A stretch of DNA of 64,000 nucleotides from Haloarcula marina (lineage in GTDB: Archaea; Halobacteriota; Halobacteria; Halobacteriales; Haloarculaceae), in contig NZ_CP100404.1 of NCBI RefSeq assembly GCF_024218775.1, positions 2,418,001-2,482,000 on the forward strand. Reading direction: 5' to 3'. A model generated the notes under the pieces. The model was not told where the DNA came from. It did not search any database and saw only the letters and a list, made by a program, of their open reading frames with translations. Positions 42,334-51,700 of the stretch are shown piece after piece. The translations under genes and the position numbers were made by a program. Position 1 is the first letter of the stretch. Every line of letters starts with the position of its first letter.

Positions 42334-43899
42334 ATGGTCCATCAGCTACCCAGTTGGGCGGGCCTCGCACCCGCACTCGCCCTCGCCGTGACGGCGCTGG
42401 TCCTGTTGCTCGTCGATAGCGTCGACCCCGATACGACCAACACGAGTCTGCTCGGCGGCATCTCCGTCACCGGGTCGCTCGCCTCGCTCGCGTTCGCCGT
42501 CTGGTTCATCTTCGGCGGCACCGGCATCCCCGAATCGAATGGCGGCGTCGGCACGCCCGTCCTGTTCAACGGGCAGATAGTCGTCGACCAGATGGCGCTG
42601 TTCTTCATGATCATCGTCGCGAGCGTCACTGCGCTCGTGACGCTCGCCAGCACGGATTACGTGCGCGAACACGCCTATCAGGCGGAGTTCTACGTGCTGG
42701 TCCTCCTGGCCGCCACCGGGATGTCCGTCCTGAGTGCCGCAAACAGCCTCGCGACGGCGTTCGTCGCGCTGGAACTCGTCTCCCTGCCCTCCTACGCCCT
42801 CGTCGCGTTCCTGAAGCAGAACCGGGGGAGCGTCGAGGCAGGGCTGAAGTACTTCCTCATCGGCGCGGTGTCGTCGGCGGTGTTCGCCTACGGCATCTCG
42901 CTCGTGTACGCCGCGACCGGCGTGCTCCGCTTCGACGGCGTCGCGACGGCCATCGAGAGCGGCACCGTCCAGACCGTCGTCGACGGTACGGTGCAGGCCC
43001 AGGCCGGGTCGCCCGCCGTCCCGATGTCCATCCTCGGCGTCGGTATCATGATGGTCATCGGCGGCATCGCGTTCAAGATTGCCGCCGTCCCGTTCCAGTT
43101 CTGGGCACCGGAAGCGTACGAGGGCGCACCCGCACCCATCTCGGCGTTCCTCTCGTCGGCCTCGAAGGCCGCCGGGTTCGTGCTCGCGTTCCGCGCGTTC
43201 GCCGTCGCCTTCCCCATCGACGCGCTCGTCTCCAGCGGCGAGGCGCTGAACTGGTTCGTCGTCTTCCAGGTGCTCGCCATCGCGACGATGTTCATCGGGA
43301 ACTTCGCCGCCGCGACCCAAGAGAAGGTCAAGCGGATGATGGCCTACTCCAGCGTCGGCCACGCCGGCTACGTCCTCATCGGCCTCGCCGCGCTGTCGGC
43401 CTCCGGTGACGGCCTCAGCCTCAGCATGAGCGCCGGGATGGCCCACCTGCTCGTCTACGGCTTCATGAACACCGGCGCGTTCCTGTTCATCGCGCTCGCC
43501 GAGTACTGGGGCATCGGCCGCCGCTTCGAGGACTACAACGGCCTCGGTCGGCAGGCCCCGCTGGCTTGTGCCGCGATGACTATCTTCCTGTTCAGCCTCG
43601 CCGGACTCCCCATCGGGGGCGGGTTCTTCTCGAAGTTCTACCTGTTCTCGGCGACGCTGGACGTGGGCGCGTGGTCGCTCGCGGCCGCACTGATCATCAA
43701 CAGCGCGCTGTCGCTGTTCTACTACTCCCGCGTCGTCAAAGCGATGTGGATAGAAGAGCCGAAAGCCGACCGTACCATCGAGTCGTACCCGACGGGTCTG
43801 TACACGGCCATCGTCGCGGCCGCCGTCGTGACGGTGCTGTTGGTCCCCGGATTCGACTACGTCTCGACGCTCGCGTTCCGCGCCGTCGAACTACTGTAG
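42334..43899 (+). CDS. nuoN: Complex I-like antiporter subunit NuoN
   Basis: A 521-residue antiporter-like subunit, the last gene of the second nuo block. Segments: STDYVREHAYQAEFYVLVLLAATGM, ELVSLPSYALVAFLKQNRGS, then FQFWAPEAYEGAPAPISAFLSSASK and KVKRMMAYSSVGHAGYVLIGL. It fits family length. Its stop overlaps the 3' end of the convergent MBL gene by nine bases, which is tight for two convergent genes. Confidence 0.96.
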   Translation: MVHQLPSWAGLAPALALAVTALVLLLVDSVDPDTTNTSLLGGISVTGSLASLAFAVWFIFGGTGIPESNGGVGTPVLFNGQIVVDQMALFFMIIVASVTALVTLASTDYVREHAYQAEFYVLVLLAATGMSVLSAANSLATAFVALELVSLPSYALVAFLKQNRGSVEAGLKYFLIGAVSSAVFAYGISLVYAATGVLRFDGVATAIESGTVQTVVDGTVQAQAGSPAVPMSILGVGIMMVIGGIAFKIAAVPFQFWAPEAYEGAPAPISAFLSSASKAAGFVLAFRAFAVAFPIDALVSSGEALNWFVVFQVLAIATMFIGNFAAATQEKVKRMMAYSSVGHAGYVLIGLAALSASGDGLSLSMSAGMAHLLVYGFMNTGAFLFIALAEYWGIGRRFEDYNGLGRQAPLACAAMTIFLFSLAGLPIGGGFFSKFYLFSATLDVGAWSLAAALIINSALSLFYYSRVVKAMWIEEPKADRTIESYPTGLYTAIVAAAVVTVLLVPGFDYVSTLAFRAVELL

Positions 43900-44841
43900 G
43901 TCGTAGACGAACACGCCGCCGCTCTCTCGTTTTTTTACGCGGTCCTGTGCTTCCAGTACATCTAAGTGCCCGACGGCCTCGCTCATCCCAGCGAAGTACT
44001 CCGTCGCCGGGAGGTCACCGAACAGCGCCGTCATCACGTCCGCGGGCGTCTTCGGCCCCTCGCTGACGATGTCAGCCACTTCCTCGCTCCGTTGGTCGTG
44101 TTCTTCGAGGATGTCGTCGATACGTTCTCGCGGCGACTCCACCGGTTCGCGGTGCCCCGTCAGAAACCGGTCGTGGCCCTGTTCACGGAGCCATCGAAGC
44201 GAGTCGTTGAATCCGGGAAGCACGCGCGGCCGTCGCCCCCCAGCGTCTTCCGGTGGCTGGAGGAACGGGTTCGGCGTGATGTCGCCCAGCACGTTGTCGC
44301 CGACGATAGCCTCGCGGCGACCCTCCCGGTCGTAGGAGAATATGAGTTCGCCAGCGGCGTGACCCGTCACTTCGTCGACGATCAGGCGCTCGTCGTCGAC
44401 GGTGAGCGTGTCGCCGCCCGCCACCGTTCGGTCTGTGGCGACGCTCTGTGCGTACGGCAGAAACGCCTCGGGCAGTTGCGTGACCGCCTCGGCCGTCTCC
44501 CGAGAGATACCGCACCGTTCGAAGAAGTCCGCGAAGTACGACTGCTCGTACTTCAGACGCGCGGCGAAATCTTCCATGATGGCTGCTGCCTCGGGACTCG
44601 CGAGGACACGCGCGCCCTCGGAGCGCAGTCGCGCAGCCAACCCGAAGTGGTCGGGGTGTGGGTGGGTAACGACCACTTGCGAAATATCACCGGGCGCGAG
44701 TTCGCGCGCCTCCAGCGTTTCGAGCAGTCGGGACCACGCCTCCTCGCTGTCCGGTCCCGGGTCGACGACGGTTCGGCCCGCGACGTAGGCGTTGACCGCC
44801 CCGACCTGAAACGGCGTCGGTATCGACACCCGTGTGAACAT
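43891..44841 (-). CDS. MBL-fold metallo-hydrolase with C-terminal winged-helix-like tail
   Basis: A 316-residue protein. The metal-binding motif THPHPDHFG (about residues 59-67) and downstream GHAAGELIFSYD and LTGHREPVESPRER complete a metallo-beta-lactamase active site of the glyoxalase II/hydrolase kind. After residue 255 there is a helical tail (ADVMTALFGDLP, YFAGMSEAVGHLDVLEAQD) resembling the C-terminal domain of LACTB2-like hydrolases, which act on nucleic acids or acyl thioesters. Substrate is unknown. ATG 44841 is used because the 19 upstream residues are not family-like. Its stop overlaps nuoN. Confidence 0.88.
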   Translation of the reverse strand: MFTRVSIPTPFQVGAVNAYVAGRTVVDPGPDSEEAWSRLLETLEARELAPGDISQVVVTHPHPDHFGLAARLRSEGARVLASPEAAAIMEDFAARLKYEQSYFADFFERCGISRETAEAVTQLPEAFLPYAQSVATDRTVAGGDTLTVDDERLIVDEVTGHAAGELIFSYDREGRREAIVGDNVLGDITPNPFLQPPEDAGGRRPRVLPGFNDSLRWLREQGHDRFLTGHREPVESPRERIDDILEEHDQRSEEVADIVSEGPKTPADVMTALFGDLPATEYFAGMSEAVGHLDVLEAQDRVKKRESGGVFVYDLQ

Positions 44842-44930
44842 GACACACTCTTTCCGCGGGTTGAGGAAAACAGTTCGGACACGCCGAGTGCGCCGCAAGA
44901 GATTTATTCGTTGTCTGCGAAAGAACAGAT

Positions 44931-45197
44931 ATGAACAGGCACTTCAAAGACACTCGGTACTACCTCAAGCGCGCCGTCGAAACCGCAGGCAAAGGCGTCC
45001 GCGAAGAACTCACACCGCTCGAAAACCGCGCCCGCGCCGCTATCGGACGCGAGAAAGACGAGCAAGAATCGACTCGTCTCAAACAGGTGAAGACGGACGT
45101 GAAGGGGCTCCAACAGCGCGTCGGTAGCGACGCCGAAGTCGCACTCACCGGAGCGCGGTCGAAAATCGACACCTACCGACAGTCCGACACCGCGTAG
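44931..45197 (+). CDS. Small helical protein, haloarchaeal conserved type
   Basis: An 88-residue protein, MNRHFKDTRYYLKRAVETAGKG, mostly amphipathic helix with the pattern EELTPLENRARAAIGREKDEQE and LKQVKTDVKGLQQRVGSDAEVALTGA. It looks like a short haloarchaeal family of 85-95 residues with no known function (a DUF7553-like family, from memory, not checked). It has no signal peptide or metal motif. A TATA-like gagatttatt (about 44898-44907) is about 28 nt upstream. The next feature, tRNA-Val, is 48 nt downstream. Confidence 0.75.
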   Translation: MNRHFKDTRYYLKRAVETAGKGVREELTPLENRARAAIGREKDEQESTRLKQVKTDVKGLQQRVGSDAEVALTGARSKIDTYRQSDTA

Positions 45198-45245
45198 TCG
45201 GAACGCAATTCTTAATGTAACCCGTCGAATAGCGACAGGTGCGTC

Positions 45246-45320
45246 GGGTTGGTGATCTAGTCCGGTTATGATACCTCCTTCACACGGAGGAAGTCGGCGG
45301 TTCGAATCCGCCCCAACCCA
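45246..45320 (+). tRNA. tRNA-Val (CAC anticodon), integration target
   Basis: A 75-nt cloverleaf: acceptor gggttgg/ccaaccc with discriminator A, D arm around gatc-tagtccggttat-gata, anticodon stem cctcc/ggagg with loop ttcacac (CAC), and T arm ggcgg-ttcgaat-ccgcc. No intron and no encoded CCA. Its last 30 bases are repeated exactly at 47517-47546, showing that a mobile element integrated here and left the tRNA gene intact. Confidence 0.97.
45291..45320 (+). repeat. att site, left (tRNA 3' end)
   Basis: The last 30 bases of tRNA-Val, starting aagtcggcggttcgaatc. Identical to 47517-47546. The sequence after it differs (tattattt against cttctgcg), so the repeat boundary is sharp at the end of the tRNA. 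This is the usual target of tyrosine-recombinase elements. Confidence 0.93.
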
Positions 45321-45627
45321 TATTATTTCTTACATTTTCTGAAGGACAGCGTAGGGTAGCAGTCCTGCGGTTTTGGGTCAAGGACGGATTTGATTCCATG
45401 CAGTCAGCACCTTTTTTCGTCCGAACCGGGAAACGTGGCGAGGTTCATGAACAAGTACACACCGTGGATGACAGAATCTTTCCCTCTTTTTGAAGCGTCG
45501 TTCGAAAAGTGCGATGTCTACACGCAAAGTGTACTGAATGTCTAAGACTATCCCCCGACACCTTATCGCATCTGACCGTTCGAGGGATTCAGGCAGACCA
45601 GACTCCCAACGAATTAGACCTGAAACT

Positions 45628-46158
45628 TCAAACTACAGTCACAATCGAAAGTGTAGCCCACAAAACGGCTAATGCAATTGTAACGAAGTGACTCCTTTCT
45701 CTCGCGCGTAGAGTAATTCCCCTCCTCAATTTCTCCATTTCAAGAGTTGTTGCGGGACTCCACGGTTCCCATCTCAAGAGTTCACGGTTGCCGTTCTTTG
45801 TGTCAGCGTACAGAATACCATTGTCACCGACTCCATACTCCATCCCAAGTCCCGTGAACTCTCCCAATTCAGGTGGTCCCCCGACAGCAAAACAGATACG
45901 CTCCATATCACCGACTGTCCCAAAAACAAGTTCAATCGCTTCTGAAAGTTCGTCAAATCCCTCTTCCCCCTTTTCGATATATGATTGTCGGACATCCTCT
46001 TGTTCAAATTTCACCTCGTTAAGTCGGTCAAGTCCGGCGTTGGCCCGCCGAACGTACAATGAGTACTTTGGATAAATGATGGGTGTAGTAACCACAACGA
46101 AAGAAACGAGTACAGTAGAAATACGAAGAGCAGTCTCAGTCCCAATCCCCATCATCTC
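45628..46158 (-). CDS. Two-TM protein of the integrated element
   Basis: A 176-residue protein (194 if read from GTG 46212). One hydrophobic helix near the N-terminus (ALRISTVLVSFVVVTTPIIY), a soluble middle of about 115 residues (KFEQEDVRQSYIEKGEEGFDEL; VGGPPELGEFTGLGMEYGVGD) and a second helix at the end (FVTIALAVLWATLSIVTVV). I favour ATG 46158 because a TATA-like tttaagttaa sits about 28 nt upstream of it. Low GC and non-acidic, unlike host genes. No family recognised. It could be a cargo membrane protein, an immunity or exclusion factor; that is guesswork. Confidence 0.55.
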   Translation of the reverse strand, partial: EMMGIGTETALRISTVLVSFVVVTTPIIYPKYSLYVRRANAGLDRLNEVKFEQEDVRQSYIEKGEEGFDELSEAIELVFGTVGDMERICFAVGGPPELGEFTGLGMEYGVGDNGILYADTKNGNRELLRWEPWSPATTLEMEKLRRGITLRARERSHFVTIALAVLWATLSIVTVV

Positions 46159-46204
46159 AAGTAGGTCGAAAAAGTCTATTAACTTAAAGGCTTGTTGCGA
46201 AGTT

Positions 46205-46436
46205 TTTAGCACTCAGTCCCGCGCCCAGCGGCTTTAAAATATCCCGAGGATAATCTTCACGCCGCACCACTTGCATGTTTTTCGTCACCTTATCGTAGCG
46301 GTCCACCCGAATATGGTGAGTCATATCCACCCTATCCCAGTCACTTCCTTCGGCTCTCCGATGTCAATGCCTCGGTGAGGTAGCCTCGCCGGAGCGCGTG
46401 CGGGCTTATCGAAGACAGATATTCGTAGGCGTGCTA
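46205..46436 (-). pseudogene. Decayed C-terminus of a second tyrosine recombinase
   Basis: Minus-strand frame one encodes YEYLSSISPHALRRGYLTEAL, which has the box II HxxR motif of haloarchaeal integrases, bounded by stops (a TAG just upstream and a TGA after SESRRK). A second frame then gives DMTHHIRVDRYDKVTKNMQ, aligned with the region that contains the catalytic tyrosine (compare EKHYDARTLGEK in the intact integrase). The two pieces are in order but in different frames, so this is a frameshifted, truncated remnant. It directly precedes the intact integrase's 3' end, showing an earlier integration or duplication. Confidence 0.65.
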
Positions 46437-46443
46437 CGCAAGA

Positions 46444-47451
46444 TTAGTTGTTCTCCATCTCGAAAGCCTCCGCCCGAAGTTCCCGTTTTTCACCCAGAGT
46501 CCGAGCGTCGTAATGCTTTTCGAGCGTCTTCGTGCTGACGTTCATCCGGTCGGAGAGCAGTTCCTTGTTGTGACCCTCGTTCAGCCATGCAGTAATTGCA
46601 CTCCGTCGAAGTGCGTGCGGTGGGACCGACGAGGGACACCGCTGGGCCAGTTCCATCGTCGTGGCTTCGCACGTATCTATGTCTCGACTGTGGGGGCAAT
46701 CGCCGGAGAAGTGACAGGGCCGCGTGAGTGCGTTGATGTTCGCCCGAAGATTGGAATCCACCGGACGGCCATACGAACTCGTAAGCAGGGGTTCTCGTCC
46801 GTAGTCGTCCGTCACATCGTCCCTGTGTATCTCAATATAATCGTCCAGAACCTCACAGACCCAAACGTGGAGATTCACTTCTCGCTCGGCTTTAGCTTTG
46901 TTCTTGAGCGGCGTACCCTTATCGGGGCGATGAAAGACTTCGACGTACTGCTCGCCGGAGCGGTAGTCTCCGAGGTCGAGAGTTCGAACGGTTCCGAGCC
47001 GGAAGCCGGTATCCCACAAGAGGGCAAATAGAGCGTGTCGCAGAGTAGCATACTCAAATTTCTCCAGATACTCCAGAATCACCTCGGCAGTCTCCGGGTC
47101 AATCTTGTCGTCGCGGGTGTCGTCGTCGGGATTCGGGAGAATCATGTTCTCCGCTACGTCGGATTCGACGACCTCCATGCTTTCCAGCCATCGGACAAAA
47201 ACACGGAGTGTGCAAAGATTGTTGTAAAGTGTGACCTCATTGATGCCGCCGTTCTCGCGACGGTGAATCTTGAAGTCGTGGATGTGGATGCCATCGAGAT
47301 TCGAGATATCGTCAAGACCGGATTCGTTCGACCACTCCACGAACCGTTGGAGAGCGTACTTGTGGTTCCTGTGGGTCGACGCTGAAACTTCGGGCTTCCG
47401 TTCTTTGAGATACCGTTCAACTGCTTGTTCTGGCGTGAATTTGCGGGTCAT
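46444..47451 (-). CDS. Tyrosine recombinase/integrase of the element
   Basis: A 335-residue XerC/D-like integrase. An N-terminal SAM-like core-binding domain (FTPEQAVERYLKERKPEV, about 5-100) is followed by the catalytic domain. Catalytic residues are Arg151 (TGFRLGTVR), a lysine near 183-187 (PLKNKAK), His279 and Arg282 (PPHALRRS) and the nucleophile Tyr314 (EKHYDART). An insert with four cysteines (CHFSGDCPHSRDIDTC and the later RCPSS) is a zinc-like knuckle seen in haloarchaeal integrases. It lies directly inside the right att site, as expected if it drives integration into tRNA-Val. Confidence 0.92.
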   Translation of the reverse strand: MTRKFTPEQAVERYLKERKPEVSASTHRNHKYALQRFVEWSNESGLDDISNLDGIHIHDFKIHRRENGGINEVTLYNNLCTLRVFVRWLESMEVVESDVAENMILPNPDDDTRDDKIDPETAEVILEYLEKFEYATLRHALFALLWDTGFRLGTVRTLDLGDYRSGEQYVEVFHRPDKGTPLKNKAKAEREVNLHVWVCEVLDDYIEIHRDDVTDDYGREPLLTSSYGRPVDSNLRANINALTRPCHFSGDCPHSRDIDTCEATTMELAQRCPSSVPPHALRRSAITAWLNEGHNKELLSDRMNVSTKTLEKHYDARTLGEKRELRAEAFEMENN

Positions 47452-47516
47452 GGTTATCTATCCGCCAGACGTGATACAGGCAAGGCACAGGTCTGGGGTG
47501 GCCTCGCCACCAACCC

Positions 47517-47546
47517 AAGTCGGCGGTTCGAATCCGCCCCAACCCA
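47517..47546 (+). repeat. att site, right
   Basis: Exact 30-bp copy of the tRNA-Val 3' end (45291-45320). No other tRNA part precedes it; upstream sequence (tggcctcgccaccaaccc) is not a cloverleaf. It marks the distal boundary of the integrated element. The 119 nt after it, up to 47665, show no gene. Confidence 0.93.
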
Positions 47547-47665
47547 CTTCTGCGACGAACGGACGTGAGGACTGGAATGGTCCGACGAGTTCGAACCCTG
47601 CGAGACGAACGCACTGACGCTCGCGTCGGTGAGAAGTCGCCCTAATCCACTTCAGAGACGGACGC

Positions 47666-47908
47666 TCACACACCGAACAGGCGGTCCCGAGCGGTCCATG
47701 CGGTGGTCTTCGGGACGTTCTCGTCGAAGGCCTTCTTCGCTTTCAGAAAAGTCCCGTCGGGAATCTGCACGTTATCGCCGGGCATCACCCCGATTTCGTC
47801 GCCGTCGTCGCCGTCCAACGGGACGGCGGCGACGGGCATCGAGACGCCGAGGATGGTGACCGTGAGGACGGCGAGCGTGACGAGCAATCGGATGAGTGGT
47901 GAAGTCAT
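47666..47908 (-). CDS. Small secreted protein
   Basis: An 80-residue protein with a Sec signal peptide (IRLLVTLAVLTVTILGVSMPVAA) and a mature part of about 50 residues, acidic at first (PLDGDDGDEIGVMPGDNVQ) and basic later (LKAKKAFDENV). No family recognised. A TATA-like atatataac (about 47931-47939 on the minus strand) lies about 27 nt upstream of ATG 47908, supporting the start and a leaderless transcript. It is a plausible host gene beyond the integrated element. Confidence 0.6.
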   Translation of the reverse strand: MTSPLIRLLVTLAVLTVTILGVSMPVAAVPLDGDDGDEIGVMPGDNVQIPDGTFLKAKKAFDENVPKTTAWTARDRLFGV

Positions 47909-48072
47909 ATCGCACCAACCTACGTCTCAAGTGGTTATATATTAGTACTATTATGCTTACGCGAGGTCGATAGTGGTGGGTTTCACGTCCACACAGGAGC
48001 CATTCCCGCGCTCTCCGGTGGTCCGTGGTGGCGGCCTGACCCTTCTACCGGACGGAGCGCAAGACTACCGAC

Positions 48073-48420
48073 CTACAGCGTGGCGACGAATCGCGCGTCC
48101 GCGGAGGTGTGCCCGCGGTTGAACGAGAGGACTTTCGCGCGAACGACGTCACCGGGCGTGAGTGACGACGGAACGTCCTCGACGAAGAGGACGAAGCCCT
48201 CGACTTTCCCGACGGCGACCCGGTCGCCGGAGTGGTGGTCCGTGAACTCCGTGATGCCGAACTCGTACGTCTCGCCGATGTCGACCGGTGGGTCCCGTTT
48301 CTGTGCGGCCTCGTGGGCTTGTTTCGACTGGCGGGCCTCCGCAGAGCGTCGTCGTCGGAGTGCGAACAGTCCGACGAGGACGAGCGCTCCGGCGCCAGCA
48401 CCGACCCAGATGAGTTCCAT
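48073..48420 (-). CDS. TRAM-domain protein with N-terminal membrane helix
   Basis: A 115-residue protein. The N-terminus LIWVGAGAGALVLVGLFALRRRR is a membrane anchor. Residues 45-115 form a TRAM domain (VDIGETYEFGITEFTDHHSGDRVAVGKVEGFVLFVEDV; then RAKVLSFNRGHTSADARFV), a small beta-barrel that binds RNA and is often found as a stand-alone protein in archaea. Most archaeal TRAM proteins are cytosolic, so the anchor is unusual but occurs in haloarchaea. The ATG at 48420 is followed by a clear protein; the longer frame upstream is not. It lies downstream of the small 48471-48593 gene. Confidence 0.82.
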   Translation of the reverse strand: MELIWVGAGAGALVLVGLFALRRRRSAEARQSKQAHEAAQKRDPPVDIGETYEFGITEFTDHHSGDRVAVGKVEGFVLFVEDVPSSLTPGDVVRAKVLSFNRGHTSADARFVATL

Positions 48421-48470
48421 AGCGGCGTTGCACGGTCCGACGGCAAATAGGTTGTAGAGTCGGCGCGCGC

Positions 48471-48593
48471 CTACGCACCTTCGTCTTCGTACTTCGCGAC
48501 TGCCGCCTCGAAGCTCTCGCCTGCGAGTTCGTAGGTTTCGCGGAGGTCCGCGATGGGCGTCTCGGAAGCGTCCACGCGGAGGTCCTTGTTCAC
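48471..48593 (-). CDS. 40-residue acidic protein
   Basis: A short gene with GTG start at 48593: MNKDLRVDASETPIADLRETYELAG, then ESFEAAVAKYEDEGA. A TATA-like tttataat (about 48619-48627 on the minus strand) is 30 nt upstream, exactly right for a leaderless transcript starting at the GTG. The acidic, helical product fits halophile coding style. No signal or metal motif is visible. It is 50 nt from the TRAM gene on the same strand and may be co-transcribed. Function is unknown. Confidence 0.6.
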   Translation of the reverse strand: MNKDLRVDASETPIADLRETYELAGESFEAAVAKYEDEGA

Positions 48594-48775
48594 AGTACGC
48601 TCGTCGAGCGTTTGCGGTGATTATAAACTCTGATAGTTGGGTACATGGGTTTATTAGCCGAATCAAAGTACCAACTACTCATGGTGGTTACTCCCCATAT
48701 ATCTGGAGCGCTTGTCGAAATCCTCGGCAAGGCCGTCCGACGGGGCCCACACGCCACCGGGGAGTGTGGGTTGCC

Positions 48776-51700
48776 GTGACCGAATCACAGGAAGAACAAC
48801 GCGAAAAACTCCGTGCAGTGTGGCTCTCAGCGCTGCTCGTGTTCTCCGTGTTCGCGCCCATGGTGTTCGCCGCCACGCCGGTGGCGGGCAACACGATTAG
48901 CGTGGGCAACACGGAGTCCGGGAACGCGCCGATGGCCGACGTCCCCGATGCCGAGATAGACCCGAGTAGCGATTCGGACATCCCGGTGTCGTACAACGTC
49001 GAAAACACTGGCCTCTCCGGGAGCGAACTCGGACTGCGTCTGATCAACGATAGCTCCCCGGGCGACGAAATCGTGAAACAAATCATGGGACTGGATGGGG
49101 CCAAAGGGACCGGCGTCACGTTGACGGTTCCCGCCGATACAATCGGCGCGACCAGCCAAGTGAAACTGACCGTCATCGACGGCAGTAACCCCGAAGACCC
49201 ACAGCCGATTGCCGGTGCCAGCGACACGGCGACGATTACCGTCTCCGCGGGGAACACGCCGTCGAACACCAACCCGACGGCGTCCCTGTCGGTGACGCCC
49301 AGCGAGTTCACCGCAGGCGACACGCTGACTTTCGACGCCTCCGGGTCCACCGACCCCGACGGGACCATCGAGACGTACATCTGGGACTTCGACGGTGACG
49401 GGCAGAGCGACAAGACCACCACGTCGGCGACGACTACTGCGACGGTCGACAAGACCGGAACCTTCGAACCGTCCGTCACGGTCTTCGACAACGACAACGG
49501 CGGGGACTTCGCCACTGCTGAGGTGACCGGGTCCGCGCCGGGCGCGCCGAGTGCGGCCCTCTCCGCCTCGCCGACCGACCCCGCCGTCGACGAGACGGTT
49601 ACCTTCGACGCCTCCGGGTCCACCGACTCGGAGGGGTCCGTCGAGCAGTACGAGTGGGACTTCGACGGCGACGGCACGTACGAGCAGACCACCAGTTCGG
49701 CCACCGTCACGCACGCCTACGACAGTGTGGACTTCTACACCGCGACGGTCCGTGTCACCGACAACGACGGGTACACCGACACCGAAACCGTCGACATCAC
49801 CGTCGGGGACGCCGGTGACCCCGTGGCGTGGTTCTACACGCAGCCCTCGTCCTCGCAGTTCCCGTCGGCCTACGCCGCCGTCAGCGAGTCGGTCACCTTC
49901 GATGCGACCAACTCCTTCGACCGCGACGGGTCGATAACGAAGTACGAGTGGGACTTCGACGGTGACGGCACCTACGACGCGACTGGCTCGTCAGTCACCC
50001 ACACCTACAGTAGTAAGGGGACCTACGACGCGAAACTGCGAATCACCGACGACAACGGAAACACCGCGACGCGGAGTCTCAACGTGTTCGTCGGTGCATC
50101 GCCGGCGGTCCTCTCCAGCGACATCAGTTACGCCGGGAGCGGCACGCAACCGACGATGAGCGACATCACGGTGGACGCGTTCTTCTCGTCGGACCTCCTG
50201 CAGGTGCAGGTCATCAACGACACCGCCGAAGGCTTCGACGACCGCTACGAACTCGAAGGCGTCGGCGTCGACGAGACGACCGAACTGACCATCTCGGTGA
50301 CGATGGACGACTACGTCCCGCGGTCGCTCATCGGGAGCGGGCACGACGTGACGTGGACGCGAACCAACAACGGCGACGGAACGTGGACGGTCACGATTAC
50401 CGGGACGCCCGCCGAACTGCAGTACTACTTCACGGAGGAAGGTGGCACCCCGACGGAATGGGGTGACAAAGAGGGAGAGTACTACACGGCGTCGAACGCG
50501 CGCAATCAGTCGATGACCTTCGCCGTCACCGACTTGGACGTCTTCGAGACCCAGCGGAAACACCGACTGAACAGTTCGACGTTCATCACCGACGCGCAGA
50601 GCTTCGGCCAACCGAAGTACGACACCTCCGGTCCGACTGACTCGGTCAAACTCTCGCTCGGTGCGCCGCACTACAACGCCGACGGGACGCTCAACACCGG
50701 GTTCTTCGAAGCGTACCTGCCACCGGCGATGCTGGACCACTGGGGCGTCGAGGCGTCGGCCCTCAGCGGGTCCTTCCAGGGCGCGACCCGCCAGTCGACG
50801 ATTACGAGCACGAAAGACGGCGGTGCGCGAATCGACTTCAGCGTCCACTACTCCGAAGGCGACGCGGCTATCACCGTCGACAACACCGCACCCACTGCGG
50901 ACGCGGGCAGCGCACAGACCGTCGGCGTCGGCGAGACGGTCACCTTCGACGGGACCGCATCGTCGGACAACGCCGAGATAGACAGTTACGAGTGGGATTT
51001 CGACGGTGACGGCTCCTACGACGCCACCGGCGCGACGCCGACCCACGCGTTCAGCAGTCCCGGCACCTACACGGTCACCCTGAAAGTGACCGACGGCGCG
51101 GGTAACACGGACACCGATACGGTGACCATCACCGTCGAGGACACCACCGCACCGACGGCAGAAGCCGGGAACGACCAGACGGTGAAGGTCGACGAGACAG
51201 TCTCGTTCGACGGGACTGGCTCGACCGATAACGTCGGCGTCAACAGCTACGAGTGGGACTTCGACGGCGACGGTACCTACGACGCCACCGGGTCGAGTGT
51301 GACCCACTCCTTCGGCAGCAGCGGCACGGAAACGGTCACGCTACGCGTGACTGACGCGGCCGGGAACACCGACACCGACACGCTCACCGTCACGGTCGAG
51401 CAGAAGAGCGGTAGCGGTGACGGTGACGGCCCCGCGGTGGTCAACCCGTCGCAATCGACCGACGACACCGACGACACCGTGACGCCCACGCCGACCGAGA
51501 CGCCCACGCCGACCGACGATACCGAGACGAACACCACCGCCGAACCGACCAACACTACCGACGAGGTGGTGACCGAGACCGACGACGCGACGGCGAACAC
51601 CACCGAGGATGTCGGGGACTCGGAACCCGAACCGACGGCGACGCCGGAACCGACGCCCGAACCGACCGACTCCGACGACGACTCGTCGAGTTCCGAGTCG

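Larger units (their letters stand above)
45291..47546. mobile_element. Integrated element in tRNA-Val, about 2.26 kb
   Basis: Everything between the two 30-bp att copies has lower GC and weaker halophile coding style than the flanks, especially 45321-46250. It holds a two-TM protein (45628-46158, minus), a decayed recombinase fragment (46205-46436, minus) and an intact tyrosine recombinase (46444-47451, minus) next to the right att site. No replication or capsid gene is seen, so it is a minimal or eroded integrative element. The stretch 45321-45627 has no convincing gene: a 32-codon frame at 45447-45545 and a 60-codon frame at 45509-45691 exist but lack support. Confidence 0.88.

Noticed and set aside
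45509-45691. 60-codon plus-strand frame in the integrated element
   Set aside because: Overlaps the 3' end of the two-TM gene, has no start signal or family and weak composition.
47547-47665. Further gene after the right att site
   Set aside because: All frames are short or interrupted and no promoter or conserved motif is visible.
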